A DNA stretch of 64,000 bases from Caulobacter endophyticus (GTDB lineage Bacteria > Pseudomonadota > Alphaproteobacteria > Caulobacterales > Caulobacteraceae). The DNA lies in contig NZ_JARQWV010000016.1 of assembly GCF_029543245.1 (NCBI RefSeq), forward strand, positions 62,001 through 126,000, written 5' to 3'. The position numbers and the translations under genes were made by a program. The notes beneath the pieces were generated by a model. That model searched no databases. It saw only the letters and a program-made list of their open reading frames with translations, and had not been told where the DNA came from. The stretch's first letter is position 1, and every line of letters starts with the position of its first letter. This document shows, one piece after another, positions 49,291 through 60,340 of the stretch.

Positions 49291-51342
49291 CTACAGCCGC
49301 GCCTTGACGCTGGCCCGCAGCGTCCGCGGCGCGCCGGGGAAGATCCAGACCGGGCTGTAGGAGCTCTGGGCGTAGTGCTCGTCGAAGAGGTTGTCGACCT
49401 CGAGACGGACGTCGATCTTCGGCGTCACGGCGTACTCGACCGCCGCCTTGGCCTTCCAGTAGGACGGCAGGATCAGGCCCGAGCCGTCCAGGGCGCCTGC
49501 CCGGTCGCCCATGTAGCTGGCGCCCACCGTCAGCGACCACCGATCGAAGGTCCCGACCGCGAAGGCGCCGCCCGAATGCTCGGGCACGTTCAGCACCGCG
49601 TCGCTGGCGAAGGCGGTGTCGTCGGCCTTGGCGTCGGTCCAGGCGTAGTTGACCACCACCCGCCAGGCGGCGCTGACCTCGAGCGAGCCGTCGAACTCGA
49701 CGCCGCGGCTGGTCAGCTGGCCGACGGGGGCCAGGAAGCTGGCGTCGACGGGGTCGTTGGCCAGGATGTTCTGCTTCTCGATGTCGAATAAGGCCACCGC
49801 AAGGTCGACACCCGGCCAGCGGCCCGAGAGGCCCAGCTCCCAGCCCTCGCCCTTCTCGGGCGCGAAACCCTGGCCGGTCCGGCCGGTGCCCGAGTTCAGC
49901 AGGAACGAGCGGCCGAAGCTGGCGTGGGCGGTCAAGGCGTCGGTGAGCTGGTAGCGGGCGCCCAGGCGATAGTCGACGGGCGAGCCCTCGCCGCGCCCGA
50001 CCGCGCCGGTCCGGTTGTTGCGGACAGTCTGGCGATAGTCGTCGACCCGCACGCCCGCCAGCAGGCTGAGCCGCTCGGAGACCTGCCACAGGTCCTGGGC
50101 GTAGAGGGTGGTGACCCGCCGGGTCTCGCGGTTGTCGGTGAAGGGCAGGAGCGGCAGGGCCTGGCCGCCATAGACCGGGGCGTCGATCGAGATGGCGTGC
50201 GGCGCGTCGGCGGTCGGGTTCCGGCGCAACAGGAACTCGCTGTAGTCGAGGGTGTAGCCCTTCACCCCGACATTGAGGTGGTGCGCGCCCAGGCGGCCGT
50301 CGAGCTCGATGCGGCCCGAGACGTCCTCCACCGCATAGTCGCGCTCGCGCCGCTGGCGCCACAGCTGGCGGCCGACCAGGCGAGACTGGTCGCTGGAGAA
50401 GCCGTGCATGTCGCCGGTGCGGTAAGCGAAACCGGCCGTCAGCCGCCAGTCGGGCGACAGCTCGTACTCGCCGGTCAGTTGGTGGCGCTCGTTGCGGAAG
50501 CGGGTGGTGCCGTCGCCCGGCTCGCCGAAGAAGCGCGAGCGCGGGATGGCCAGGGCGTCGCCGTTCACCGCCGGTACGCCGCGGTCGAAGGGCGCGTCGA
50601 AGACGGTGAACTCGCCCACATAGGTCAGGCGCAGGGCGTCGGTCGGCCGCCAGGTCAGCGACGGAGCGATGGCGCGGCGGTGCAGGTCGACATGATCGCG
50701 CCAGCCGTCGCTGCGCTCGTCGGCGATCACCAGACGGGCGGCCAGGGTGTCGGACAGCGGGCCGGTGAAGTCCAGCTCGCCCCGGCGAAGACCGAACGAG
50801 CCGACGGTGGCGGCGACGTGCCCCCCACGCACGAACTGCGGGGTCTTGGAGACGATATTGACGCGGCCGGCCGGATCGATGTCGCCGAACAGGGCGCCGG
50901 CCGGGCCTTTCAGGATCTCGACGCGCTCGGCCGTGGCCGGGTCGCGCGGCGGCGCGAGGCCCCGGTTGGCCAGGAAGCCGTCGACATAATACTCGGCCCC
51001 GCCGTCGGGCGTGCCCAGGAAGCCGCGGATGGCGAAGTTGTCGAGGAAGCCGCCGCGGTTGTTCTGCTGGGAGACGCCGCTGGTCAGCTCCAGCGCGTCG
51101 GCCAGGCGCCCGGCCCCGACGGCGTCGAGCAGGTCACGCTCGACCGAGCGGCTGGACGGCGAGGTGGCCTGGGTGATCTCGCCCGCGCCCAGGGTGACGT
51201 CGCGGGCCGCGCCCCGCCGACCCAGGATGACGATCTCGCCAACGGCGTGGGGCTCCGTCTCGGCCGCCGGGACGGCTTCCGGCGGCTCGGCGGCGGACAG
51301 GGCCAGCAGGCACGCGCTGACGCAGCTCCACGACAGGGGCAA
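49291..51342 (-). CDS. TonB-dependent siderophore receptor
   Basis: A 683-residue receptor, TTG start at 51342 with GGAG 8 bp upstream. It has a signal peptide, then a plug with LELTSGVSQQNNRGGFLDNFAIRGFLGTPDGGAEYYVDGFLANRGLAPPRDPATAERVEILKGPAGALFGDIDPAGRVNIVSK, typical of FhuA/FoxA-type siderophore receptors, and a barrel ending with ASVKARL. It takes up ferric siderophores with TonB energy. A Fur-like site lies upstream of the start. Confidence 0.92.
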   Translation of the reverse strand: MPLSWSCVSACLLALSAAEPPEAVPAAETEPHAVGEIVILGRRGAARDVTLGAGEITQATSPSSRSVERDLLDAVGAGRLADALELTSGVSQQNNRGGFLDNFAIRGFLGTPDGGAEYYVDGFLANRGLAPPRDPATAERVEILKGPAGALFGDIDPAGRVNIVSKTPQFVRGGHVAATVGSFGLRRGELDFTGPLSDTLAARLVIADERSDGWRDHVDLHRRAIAPSLTWRPTDALRLTYVGEFTVFDAPFDRGVPAVNGDALAIPRSRFFGEPGDGTTRFRNERHQLTGEYELSPDWRLTAGFAYRTGDMHGFSSDQSRLVGRQLWRQRRERDYAVEDVSGRIELDGRLGAHHLNVGVKGYTLDYSEFLLRRNPTADAPHAISIDAPVYGGQALPLLPFTDNRETRRVTTLYAQDLWQVSERLSLLAGVRVDDYRQTVRNNRTGAVGRGEGSPVDYRLGARYQLTDALTAHASFGRSFLLNSGTGRTGQGFAPEKGEGWELGLSGRWPGVDLAVALFDIEKQNILANDPVDASFLAPVGQLTSRGVEFDGSLEVSAAWRVVVNYAWTDAKADDTAFASDAVLNVPEHSGGAFAVGTFDRWSLTVGASYMGDRAGALDGSGLILPSYWKAKAAVEYAVTPKIDVRLEVDNLFDEHYAQSSYSPVWIFPGAPRTLRASVKARL

Positions 51343-51357
51343 GAGGGCGACTCCGTT

Positions 51358-51376
51358 TGTAATGTTATTTCATATC
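51358..51376 (-). promoter_or_regulatory. Fur-box-like site upstream of the siderophore receptor
   Basis: TGTAATGTTATTTCATATC matches 12 of 19 bases of the classic Fur box. It lies 15 bp upstream of the receptor start and 19 bp upstream of the divergent acyltransferase. A Fur site fits an iron receptor; the match is partial. Confidence 0.4.
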
Positions 51377-51394
51377 AGCTATGCCGCTCGGGTG

Positions 51395-52579
51395 ATGCTG
51401 TCAACCAACGCCGTTTCTACCGCCCTACCCCCGCCCTCCGCGGGCCGGATCGCCGCCATCGACGCCCTGCGGGGCCTGGTCATGCTGCTGATGATGGTCG
51501 ACCACGTGCGGGAGTTCTTCTTCATCCACGCCCAGGTTTCCGACCCGATGGACGTGGAGGCGACGGCCCCCTCCCTGTTCTTCACCCGGCTGGCGGCGCA
51601 CCTGTGCGCCCCGGTGTTCGTGGCGCTGACGGGCCTTGCCGCCTGGCTGTACGGCCGCAAGGCCGGCGGGAACGCTCCGCGCGCCATCGCCCGCGCCGCC
51701 TCGGGCTTCCTGTTCAAGCGGGGCCTCTTCCTGGTGTTCCTGGAGTTGACCTTCGTCAGCTTCGCCTGGAGCTTCGACCTGACGCCGAAGACCTATTACC
51801 TGCAGGTGATCTGGGCGATCGGCCTGTCGATGATCGCGCTTTCGGCCCTGGTCCGCCTGCCGCGCGCGGCGCTGGTCGCCGTGGGCCTCGTGATCGTGCT
51901 GGGCCACAACCTGCTGGACCCGATCAGCATCGCGCAGGGCCAGCCGGGACACGCGATCTGGGCGATCCTGCACGACCGTGGCTTCATCGACCTGCCCTGG
52001 GGCGCGCGGGCCCGCACCTCGTACCCGCTGCTGCCGTGGATCGGCGTGGCGGCCCTGGGCTTCGGCGTCGGCCCGTGGTTCGTGGGGGCCTGGCGCGACC
52101 GGCGCAATCGCCTGCTGCTGACCGGCTTCGGAGCGCTGGCGCTGCTGGTGATCCTGCGCACCCTGAACGGCTATGGCGAGACGCCCTGGGTCGTCGGCTC
52201 CAGCCCGATCCGCACCGTGATGAGCTGGCTGAACGTCACCAAGTACCCGCCGTCGGCCGACTTCCTGCTGCTGACGCTGGGCCTGGGCGCCCTGCTGCTG
52301 GCGGGGCTGGAGAAGGCGCCGGCGCGGCTGGTGTCATGGCTGGCGGTGCTGGGCGGCGCGCCGCTGTTCTTCTACCTGATCCACCTCTACGCCCTGCACC
52401 TGCTGCAGCTCCTCGCCGTCGCCGTGCTGGGCCCTAACCAGGGCGAGCTGTGGAGCCTGCCGGGCGTGGCCTCGATCTGGTTGCTGGCCGCCCTGGTCGC
52501 GGTTCCCTGCTGGTACGCCTGCCGCTGGTTTGGCCCGGTGAAACGGGCCAGCCGCCAGCCGTGGATGAAGTATCTGTAG
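51395..52579 (+). CDS. DUF1624/heparan-acetyltransferase-like membrane protein
   Basis: A 394-residue polytopic membrane protein from ATG 51395. IAAIDALRGLVMLLMMVDHVREFFF is the signature of the acyltransferase-like DUF1624/DUF5009 group (related to heparan-alpha-glucosaminide N-acetyltransferase). About ten helices follow, with FFYLIHLYALHLLQLL near the end. It may transfer acetyl groups across the inner membrane; the substrate is unknown. It is divergent from the siderophore receptor. Confidence 0.85.
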   Translation: MLSTNAVSTALPPPSAGRIAAIDALRGLVMLLMMVDHVREFFFIHAQVSDPMDVEATAPSLFFTRLAAHLCAPVFVALTGLAAWLYGRKAGGNAPRAIARAASGFLFKRGLFLVFLELTFVSFAWSFDLTPKTYYLQVIWAIGLSMIALSALVRLPRAALVAVGLVIVLGHNLLDPISIAQGQPGHAIWAILHDRGFIDLPWGARARTSYPLLPWIGVAALGFGVGPWFVGAWRDRRNRLLLTGFGALALLVILRTLNGYGETPWVVGSSPIRTVMSWLNVTKYPPSADFLLLTLGLGALLLAGLEKAPARLVSWLAVLGGAPLFFYLIHLYALHLLQLLAVAVLGPNQGELWSLPGVASIWLLAALVAVPCWYACRWFGPVKRASRQPWMKYL

Positions 52580-52664
52580 CGGCGGGCGCGACGCGCTCTT
52601 GAAAGTACTGCGGTCATCATGACCTACAGCGCTATCGAAGAGCGTGAACCGAAAGGACGACAAC

Positions 52665-53138
52665 ATGGCTTTGCTCGACGAGCTGAAGGCTGACCAACTG
52701 GCCGCGCGCAAGCAGAACGATCGTCTGAAGGCCGACGTGCTCACCACCCTGATCGGCGAAGCCACGCAGATCACGACCGAGGAATTCAAGCGCGGCGTGA
52801 CCGAGGTCACTGACGAGAAGGTCGTCGCGACCGTCGCCAAGTTCGCCAAGAACACCAAGCAGACGCTGGAAAACCTGGCGACCGAGCGCGCACGCCTGGC
52901 CCAGGCCGGCGGCGATACGTCGAAGGTGGACGAGCGGACCAAGGCGGCCGAGACCGAACTCGCGATCCTGTCCTCTTACGGCCCCAAGCAGATGTCGGAA
53001 GCGGAACTGCGCGAGGCCATCGACGACTTCCGGGCCAAGAACCCCGACGCCAATGTCGGCTCGATCATGGCCCACCTGAAGACCAGCTTCGGCGGCCAGT
53101 ACGACGGCAAGACGGCCAGCGCGCTGGCCAGGGGCTGA
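52665..53138 (+). CDS. GatB/YqeY-domain protein
   Basis: A 157-residue protein from ATG 52665, with GAAAGGA upstream. MALLDELKADQLAARKQNDRLKADVLTTLIGEA and the C-terminal PKQMSEAELREAIDDFRAKNPDANVGSIMAHLKTSFGGQYDGKTAS match YqeY, which is homologous to the C-terminal tRNA-binding part of GatB. It may act in tRNA amidation or turnover; not proven. It is not next to dnaG or rpoD here. Confidence 0.9.
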   Translation: MALLDELKADQLAARKQNDRLKADVLTTLIGEATQITTEEFKRGVTEVTDEKVVATVAKFAKNTKQTLENLATERARLAQAGGDTSKVDERTKAAETELAILSSYGPKQMSEAELREAIDDFRAKNPDANVGSIMAHLKTSFGGQYDGKTASALARG

Positions 53139-53313
53139 TTGCGAGCAGCTGCGCGGTCTCCAGGCGGGACCGCGCAGCGACGCTGCGGACATCAGGCGAC
53201 GCGCCGTGCTTGGACACTTTGTCCACGACACCCGCACGAATAAAGTTGGTAGACCGCCCTCCGTTAGCGAGACGCTGCGAATTAGCTTTCAGCGCCCCCG
53301 ACGGAGTAATGCT

Positions 53314-53520
53314 GTGGATTGGGCGAACTGGTTTCCTATCGTTTTCTTCCCGCTCAAGATCCTGGTGCTCGGGATCGGCATGTTCTTCTCGATCAAGTGG
53401 CATCACGACCAGGACAAGAAGAAGAAGGCGCTGGAGCAGGAACGCGCGGCCAACGCCGCGATGGCAGTGAACGCGCCTCAGCCCGCAAGCGTGGACGCGG
53501 CGCCGGCCGGCGGGCAGTAA
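53314..53520 (+). CDS. Small single-span membrane protein
   Basis: A 68-residue protein from GTG 53314, GGAG upstream. One helix (WFPIVFFPLKILVLGIGMFFSI) precedes a cytoplasmic coil (KWHHDQDKKKKALEQERAANAAM) and a Pro/Ala-rich tail. Upstream in-frame residues look non-coding. No family recognised. A histidine kinase lies 114 bp downstream. Confidence 0.6.
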   Translation: MDWANWFPIVFFPLKILVLGIGMFFSIKWHHDQDKKKKALEQERAANAAMAVNAPQPASVDAAPAGGQ

Positions 53521-53634
53521 TCCGTTCGGTCCGTCGAGACGGCGATGGTCCGATACTCGACACAGGCCGCCACCCTTGCTGAAATGGGCGCTGGCGCTCT
53601 CCTCCCGCGCCGAGTTCGAGCGGCGTAAGACTTC

Positions 53635-54831
53635 ATGTTCACCAGCGACGAGACCGCGCGCCTGGCGGCCCTGCATGAGTACGGCCTGGTCGACACCCCG
53701 CCCGAGGCGGCGTTCGACCGGATCACCGCCCTGGCCGCCGAACTCTTCGACACGCCGATCGCCGCCGTCACCCTGATCGACGCCGACCGCCAGTGGATCA
53801 AGTCCATCGTCGGGCTGGAGCCGGGCGGCACGCCGCGCGAGGACGCCTTCTGCCACTATACCATCGAATCCGACGAGGTGCTGGAGGTGCTCGACCCGGA
53901 GGGCGACGACCGCTTCCGCGACAATCCGTTCGTCACCGACGACCCCAATATCCGCTTCTACGCCGGCGCGCCGCTGCGGCTGAACAGCGGCCATCGGCTG
54001 GGGGCGCTGTGCGTCATCGACCAGCGGCCGCGCCCGCCGCTGACCGCCGAGGAGAAACGGCGGCTGAAGGCCCTGGCCCAGATCGTGGTCACCGAAATGG
54101 ACCTGCGGCTGCTCAACGCCCGCAACGAGCTACTGACCCGCCGGGCGCAGGCCGCCACCGAGGCCAAGAGCGAGTTTCTGGCCAACATGACCCACGAGCT
54201 GCGCACGCCGCTGACCAGCGTGATCGGCTTCAACGGCCTCTTGGCCGCCTCGCCCAACCTGCCCGACCGCGAGCGGATGCTGGCGGGCAAGGCCAAGTCG
54301 GCCGGCGAAAAGCTGCTGACCATCGTCAACGACGTGCTGGACCTGGCGCGGCTGGAAGCCGGGGTGGTCAGCGAGACCGATGAGCCCATCGACGTGGCCG
54401 AGGTGGCGCGCTCGGTCGTCGAGCTGTTCGCCGAGCGGGCGCTGGCCAAGGAAATCGCGCTGAACGCCGAGATCGCCGGCGCCCTGCCGACAGTGCGCGG
54501 CGACGCCTCGCGCCTGCGCCAGATCCTGGTCAACCTGCTGGGCAACGCCCTGAAGTTCACCGAGCTGGGTCAGATCGGCCTGGTCATCGCCACGCGCGAC
54601 GGCCAGCTCGTGATGACCGTCACCGACACCGGGGTCGGTATCCCCGCCGACCAGCTGGAACGGATCTTCGAACGCTTCGAGCAGGCGCCGGGCGCGGCCA
54701 GCCTCTTCGGCGGCACGGGCCTCGGCCTGGCGATCTCCCGCCGGCTGGCGCGGCAGATGGGCGGCGAGATCACGGTAAACAGCCGGGTCGGCGAAGGCTC
54801 GACGTTCACGGTGACCCTGCCGGGCTGCTGA
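53635..54831 (+). CDS. GAF-domain sensor histidine kinase
   Basis: A 398-residue soluble kinase. Residues 15-160 form a GAF domain (AFCHYTIESDEVLEVLDPEGDDRFRDNPFV). The phosphoacceptor is His187 in FLANMTHELRTPLTSVIGF, and the ATPase has LVNLLGNALKFTELG, DTGVGIPADQLERIFERFEQ and GGTGLGLAISRRLA. No membrane helix is present. No response regulator is beside it, so it is an orphan kinase. It senses an unknown cytoplasmic signal. Confidence 0.93.
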   Translation: MFTSDETARLAALHEYGLVDTPPEAAFDRITALAAELFDTPIAAVTLIDADRQWIKSIVGLEPGGTPREDAFCHYTIESDEVLEVLDPEGDDRFRDNPFVTDDPNIRFYAGAPLRLNSGHRLGALCVIDQRPRPPLTAEEKRRLKALAQIVVTEMDLRLLNARNELLTRRAQAATEAKSEFLANMTHELRTPLTSVIGFNGLLAASPNLPDRERMLAGKAKSAGEKLLTIVNDVLDLARLEAGVVSETDEPIDVAEVARSVVELFAERALAKEIALNAEIAGALPTVRGDASRLRQILVNLLGNALKFTELGQIGLVIATRDGQLVMTVTDTGVGIPADQLERIFERFEQAPGAASLFGGTGLGLAISRRLARQMGGEITVNSRVGEGSTFTVTLPGC

Positions 54832-54942
54832 CCCGAAATGGGGAACTCTCAACTTTACATCGAGCGACAATCGCCGTTCGTTGCCTGAGGGGGCGTCGGC
54901 GATGGCCGGCGGCTCGATTGTCGAGGGAGAGCGGCCTTGCTG

Positions 54943-55413
54943 ATGAACGGAACCCGGATCGCGATCAGCGCGACCGAAACGAAGGCTATCGAAGACCTCC
55001 AAGTCGGCGACATGGTCTGGGCGGCGGGACTGAGCCGGGACTGGAAAGCCGCCCCAATTCAGTTCTCCAGCGGGACGGGGCCCGGTGCGGTGTCCAGGGC
55101 CATCCTCTGCAAGGTCGAGGACGGCCGTGAACTGGCCTGCGCCATGAATCAGAGAGTTCTCACGACGCGGGGCCTCCTGGCCATCGACAGGATTACCCCG
55201 GGTGACAAGCTGGTCCAGGCCGATGGCCAGACCGCACAGGTCGTCGCCTTGACCTCGCAGAAGCTCAAGCAGGGAGAACACGCGATCGCCACCTCGTTCA
55301 GGCCGACCACGGACCCGGAAGGACACTTGATCGTCGCCCAGGGCTTCATTATCGCCGACTACACGCTCAACCTGGGCCTTTCGTCGGCACACCTGGAGGC
55401 GCCGCTCGTCTAG
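54943..55413 (+). CDS. Hint-like (intein-type) domain protein lacking the catalytic Cys
   Basis: A 156-residue protein (ATG 54943; an in-frame TTG lies at 54937). The first part NGTRIAISATETKAIEDLQVGDMVWAAG has the Hint pattern (G-T-x-I, I-E-D-L-x-V-G-D-x-V), the middle has MNQRVLTTRGLLAIDRITPGDKLVQADG, and the end has GHLIVAQGFIIADYTLNLG. Normal Hint domains start with Cys or Ser and have a His in block B. Here the Cys is missing and block B has Asn, so protein splicing or cleavage is unlikely. Function unknown. Confidence 0.68.
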   Translation: MNGTRIAISATETKAIEDLQVGDMVWAAGLSRDWKAAPIQFSSGTGPGAVSRAILCKVEDGRELACAMNQRVLTTRGLLAIDRITPGDKLVQADGQTAQVVALTSQKLKQGEHAIATSFRPTTDPEGHLIVAQGFIIADYTLNLGLSSAHLEAPLV

Positions 55414-55445
55414 GGAGCATACCAATTGCGTGGATGCTTTTTACG

Positions 55446-55560
55446 CGTCATCCCGGCCGAAGGGCCGCGTAGCGGGCCGTAGAGCCGGGACCCAGGGGCC
55501 ACCTGCAGTGCGCCGGCCCCTGGGTCCCGGATAAGCCCTGCGGGCTTTCCGGGATGACGA
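55446..55560. repeat. Inverted repeat, family R3 copy b
   Basis: CGTCATCCCGGCCG at one end and CCGGGATGACG at the other, with GAGCCGGGACCCAGGGGCC and GGCCCCTGGGTCCCGG inside. It lies in the convergent gap between the Hint-like and GMC genes. The first copy is at 19459-19595. Confidence 0.85.
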
Positions 55561-55623
55561 GAAGAAGGCGGTTGGATCCGATACGCTGCTCAATTGAGCC
55601 AGCTCACTGCGCCGGAAGGACCG

Positions 55624-57108
55624 CTACGGCGCCCCCACCCTGCCCCGCAGATGCTCGGCCAGGCGGATCGACAGGGCGATGATCGTGAAGGTCGGGTTGG
55701 AGATGCCGGTCGAAGGAAACACCGACGAGCCGGCGACATAGAGGTTGTCGAGGCCGTGCACCTTAAGGTCGGCGTCGACCACCCCGTCCTGCGGGTCGGC
55801 CGACATGCGAGTGGTGCCGATGTGGTGGCCGTTGACGGTCAGGCCTGCTTTCACGGTGCTCCAGGGCTGGCAGTAGAAATCGCCGCCCAGCTCCTCGACC
55901 GCGGCTTTGAACAGCCCCGTCGTCTGGGTGTAGGTGGCCTCGTCGCGATCGCTGAGCAGCCAGGTGATGTGGGTCTGGCGCTGGCCGAACACCGGGTCGA
56001 CCGTGTCGGCCAGGGTGATCCGGCTGTCGGGATTGGGGGCCATCTCGAAATAGTACTGGCCGTAGTCGGCCCAGAACCAGCAGCTGCCGACGCCCAGGCG
56101 CTTCTGCTCGTCGGCCTTGGGCGAGAACCGTCCCGAGACGTGCACCCCGTTGGCGTCCTGCCATGGCACGGGGCGGTTGCCGCTGAGGGTCTTGCCGGCC
56201 ATCAGCCGGTTCTGGGCGTCGGTAAGATAGGCCCCGCCGGCGCTGAGCACCGGCCCGTTCGACAGCGGGTGGCACATGAAGTAGCGGCCGACCTGGTCGT
56301 GATCGTTGCCGACGTTCGACAGCAGCAGCTGGCGGGCGTTCTCGACGGCGCCGCAGGCCAGCACGACGATATCGGCCTCGATGGTGAACCCGGTGGCCTT
56401 CTTCGGCGGGCTGCCCCCGTCCATGCTGGCGACCTTGAGGCTGCGTACGCGGCCCTGCTGCTGGTCGATCCCCAGCAGGGTGGCGTTGACGATCACGTCG
56501 ACGTCGCTGTCGGCGATGGTCACGCCGTCGAAGGCGCGCAGGGCGAAGTTCCGATAGGGCTTGCCCAGGTACTGGTAGATCGTGGTGTCGAAGCCGGTGA
56601 GCTCCGGAACCTCGGCGCCGAGGATCCCGGCCCAGGTCTCGGGGCTGAAATCGTCGCCGTGCAGCACGCACAGCCGGGCGGCCTCGGCATAGTAGGGATC
56701 AAGCTCGGCGCGGTCGATCGGCCAGCCGGGAAAGCCGGGGCGAGCCTCGAAGTCGATCGGGTCCAGCGGCCGCGACTGCCCGCCCCAGTGGGCCGACGTG
56801 CCGCCGAACATCCGCTCGCGCTCCCAGGGGCCGTAATCCTGGGTGTCCTTGTTGGGGCGGATCAGGAAATCGGGCTCGGATTCGGCGAACTGACCATCGG
56901 CCTTGCCGGCGTAGAGCAGGGTCTTGTCGTCCCAGGTCGGGTCGAGCGCGCCGCCAGGGCTGTTGGGACCACCCTCGATCAGCGTGACCTTCACCCCGGC
57001 CTTCTGGAGTTCCCAGGCGGCGGTGATCCCGGCGGGGCCGGAACCGACGATGCAGACCTGAGTGGTGATCACCGCGCCGTCGGCGATGTCCTTGCCATTG
57101 CGGAGCAT
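55624..57108 (-). CDS. GMC-family oxidoreductase
   Basis: A 494-residue FAD oxidoreductase. N-terminal Rossmann motif CIVGSGPAGITAAWELQKAG; substrate region GGTSAHWGGQSRPLDPIDF; C-terminal GTTRMSADPQDGVVDADLKVHGLDNLYVAGSSVFPSTGISNPT, all typical of the GMC group (glucose-methanol-choline, cholesterol oxidase-like). It oxidises an alcohol or sugar. The start codon lies in a hairpin (57105-57135). It follows the ACS-DUF1499 fusion gene by 92 bp on the same strand. Confidence 0.92.
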   Translation of the reverse strand: MLRNGKDIADGAVITTQVCIVGSGPAGITAAWELQKAGVKVTLIEGGPNSPGGALDPTWDDKTLLYAGKADGQFAESEPDFLIRPNKDTQDYGPWERERMFGGTSAHWGGQSRPLDPIDFEARPGFPGWPIDRAELDPYYAEAARLCVLHGDDFSPETWAGILGAEVPELTGFDTTIYQYLGKPYRNFALRAFDGVTIADSDVDVIVNATLLGIDQQQGRVRSLKVASMDGGSPPKKATGFTIEADIVVLACGAVENARQLLLSNVGNDHDQVGRYFMCHPLSNGPVLSAGGAYLTDAQNRLMAGKTLSGNRPVPWQDANGVHVSGRFSPKADEQKRLGVGSCWFWADYGQYYFEMAPNPDSRITLADTVDPVFGQRQTHITWLLSDRDEATYTQTTGLFKAAVEELGGDFYCQPWSTVKAGLTVNGHHIGTTRMSADPQDGVVDADLKVHGLDNLYVAGSSVFPSTGISNPTFTIIALSIRLAEHLRGRVGAP

Positions 57109-57135
57109 GAGAGCCTCCCCCGTTCGCTCTCATGC
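57105..57135 (-). promoter_or_regulatory. 10-bp hairpin that encloses the GMC start codon
   Basis: Read on the minus strand: GCATGAGAGC, an 11-nt loop GAACGGGGGAG, then GCTCTCATGC. The arms are perfectly complementary over 10 bp. The start codon ATG is inside the second arm and the purine-rich ribosome site is in the loop. The structure could block initiation until melted or bound. Confidence 0.7.
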
Positions 57136-57200
57136 AACTTGCCGCGCCGGACGCCTGAAGGTTGTATAAAATCACACACCCGGATGGGTGGATTTTAAAT

Positions 57201-60080
<2,880 letters not shown>

Positions 60081-60340
60081 CGAAACCGCTCTCCCGCGTC
60101 CTGCTTATCGTTGTTCAGGAGAGGCTAGCGGCGCCTGCCCCGCGGCGCAACGCATGGCGCGCCCCAGGCGAGCAGGGGCGCAGGCCCACTTTGCGCGCAC
60201 CTGCACGGAGGCGTAGAGTAGCAAGGCTTCCACACGGCCGCGCTGATCGGCCGCATGGCCCGTTCACTCCCAGAACGCCGTTTTGCGGTTAGCTTCAGCA
60301 CGGCCTGGTTCGCTCCAGGTGCGGGACGGGGTGCGCGGCC

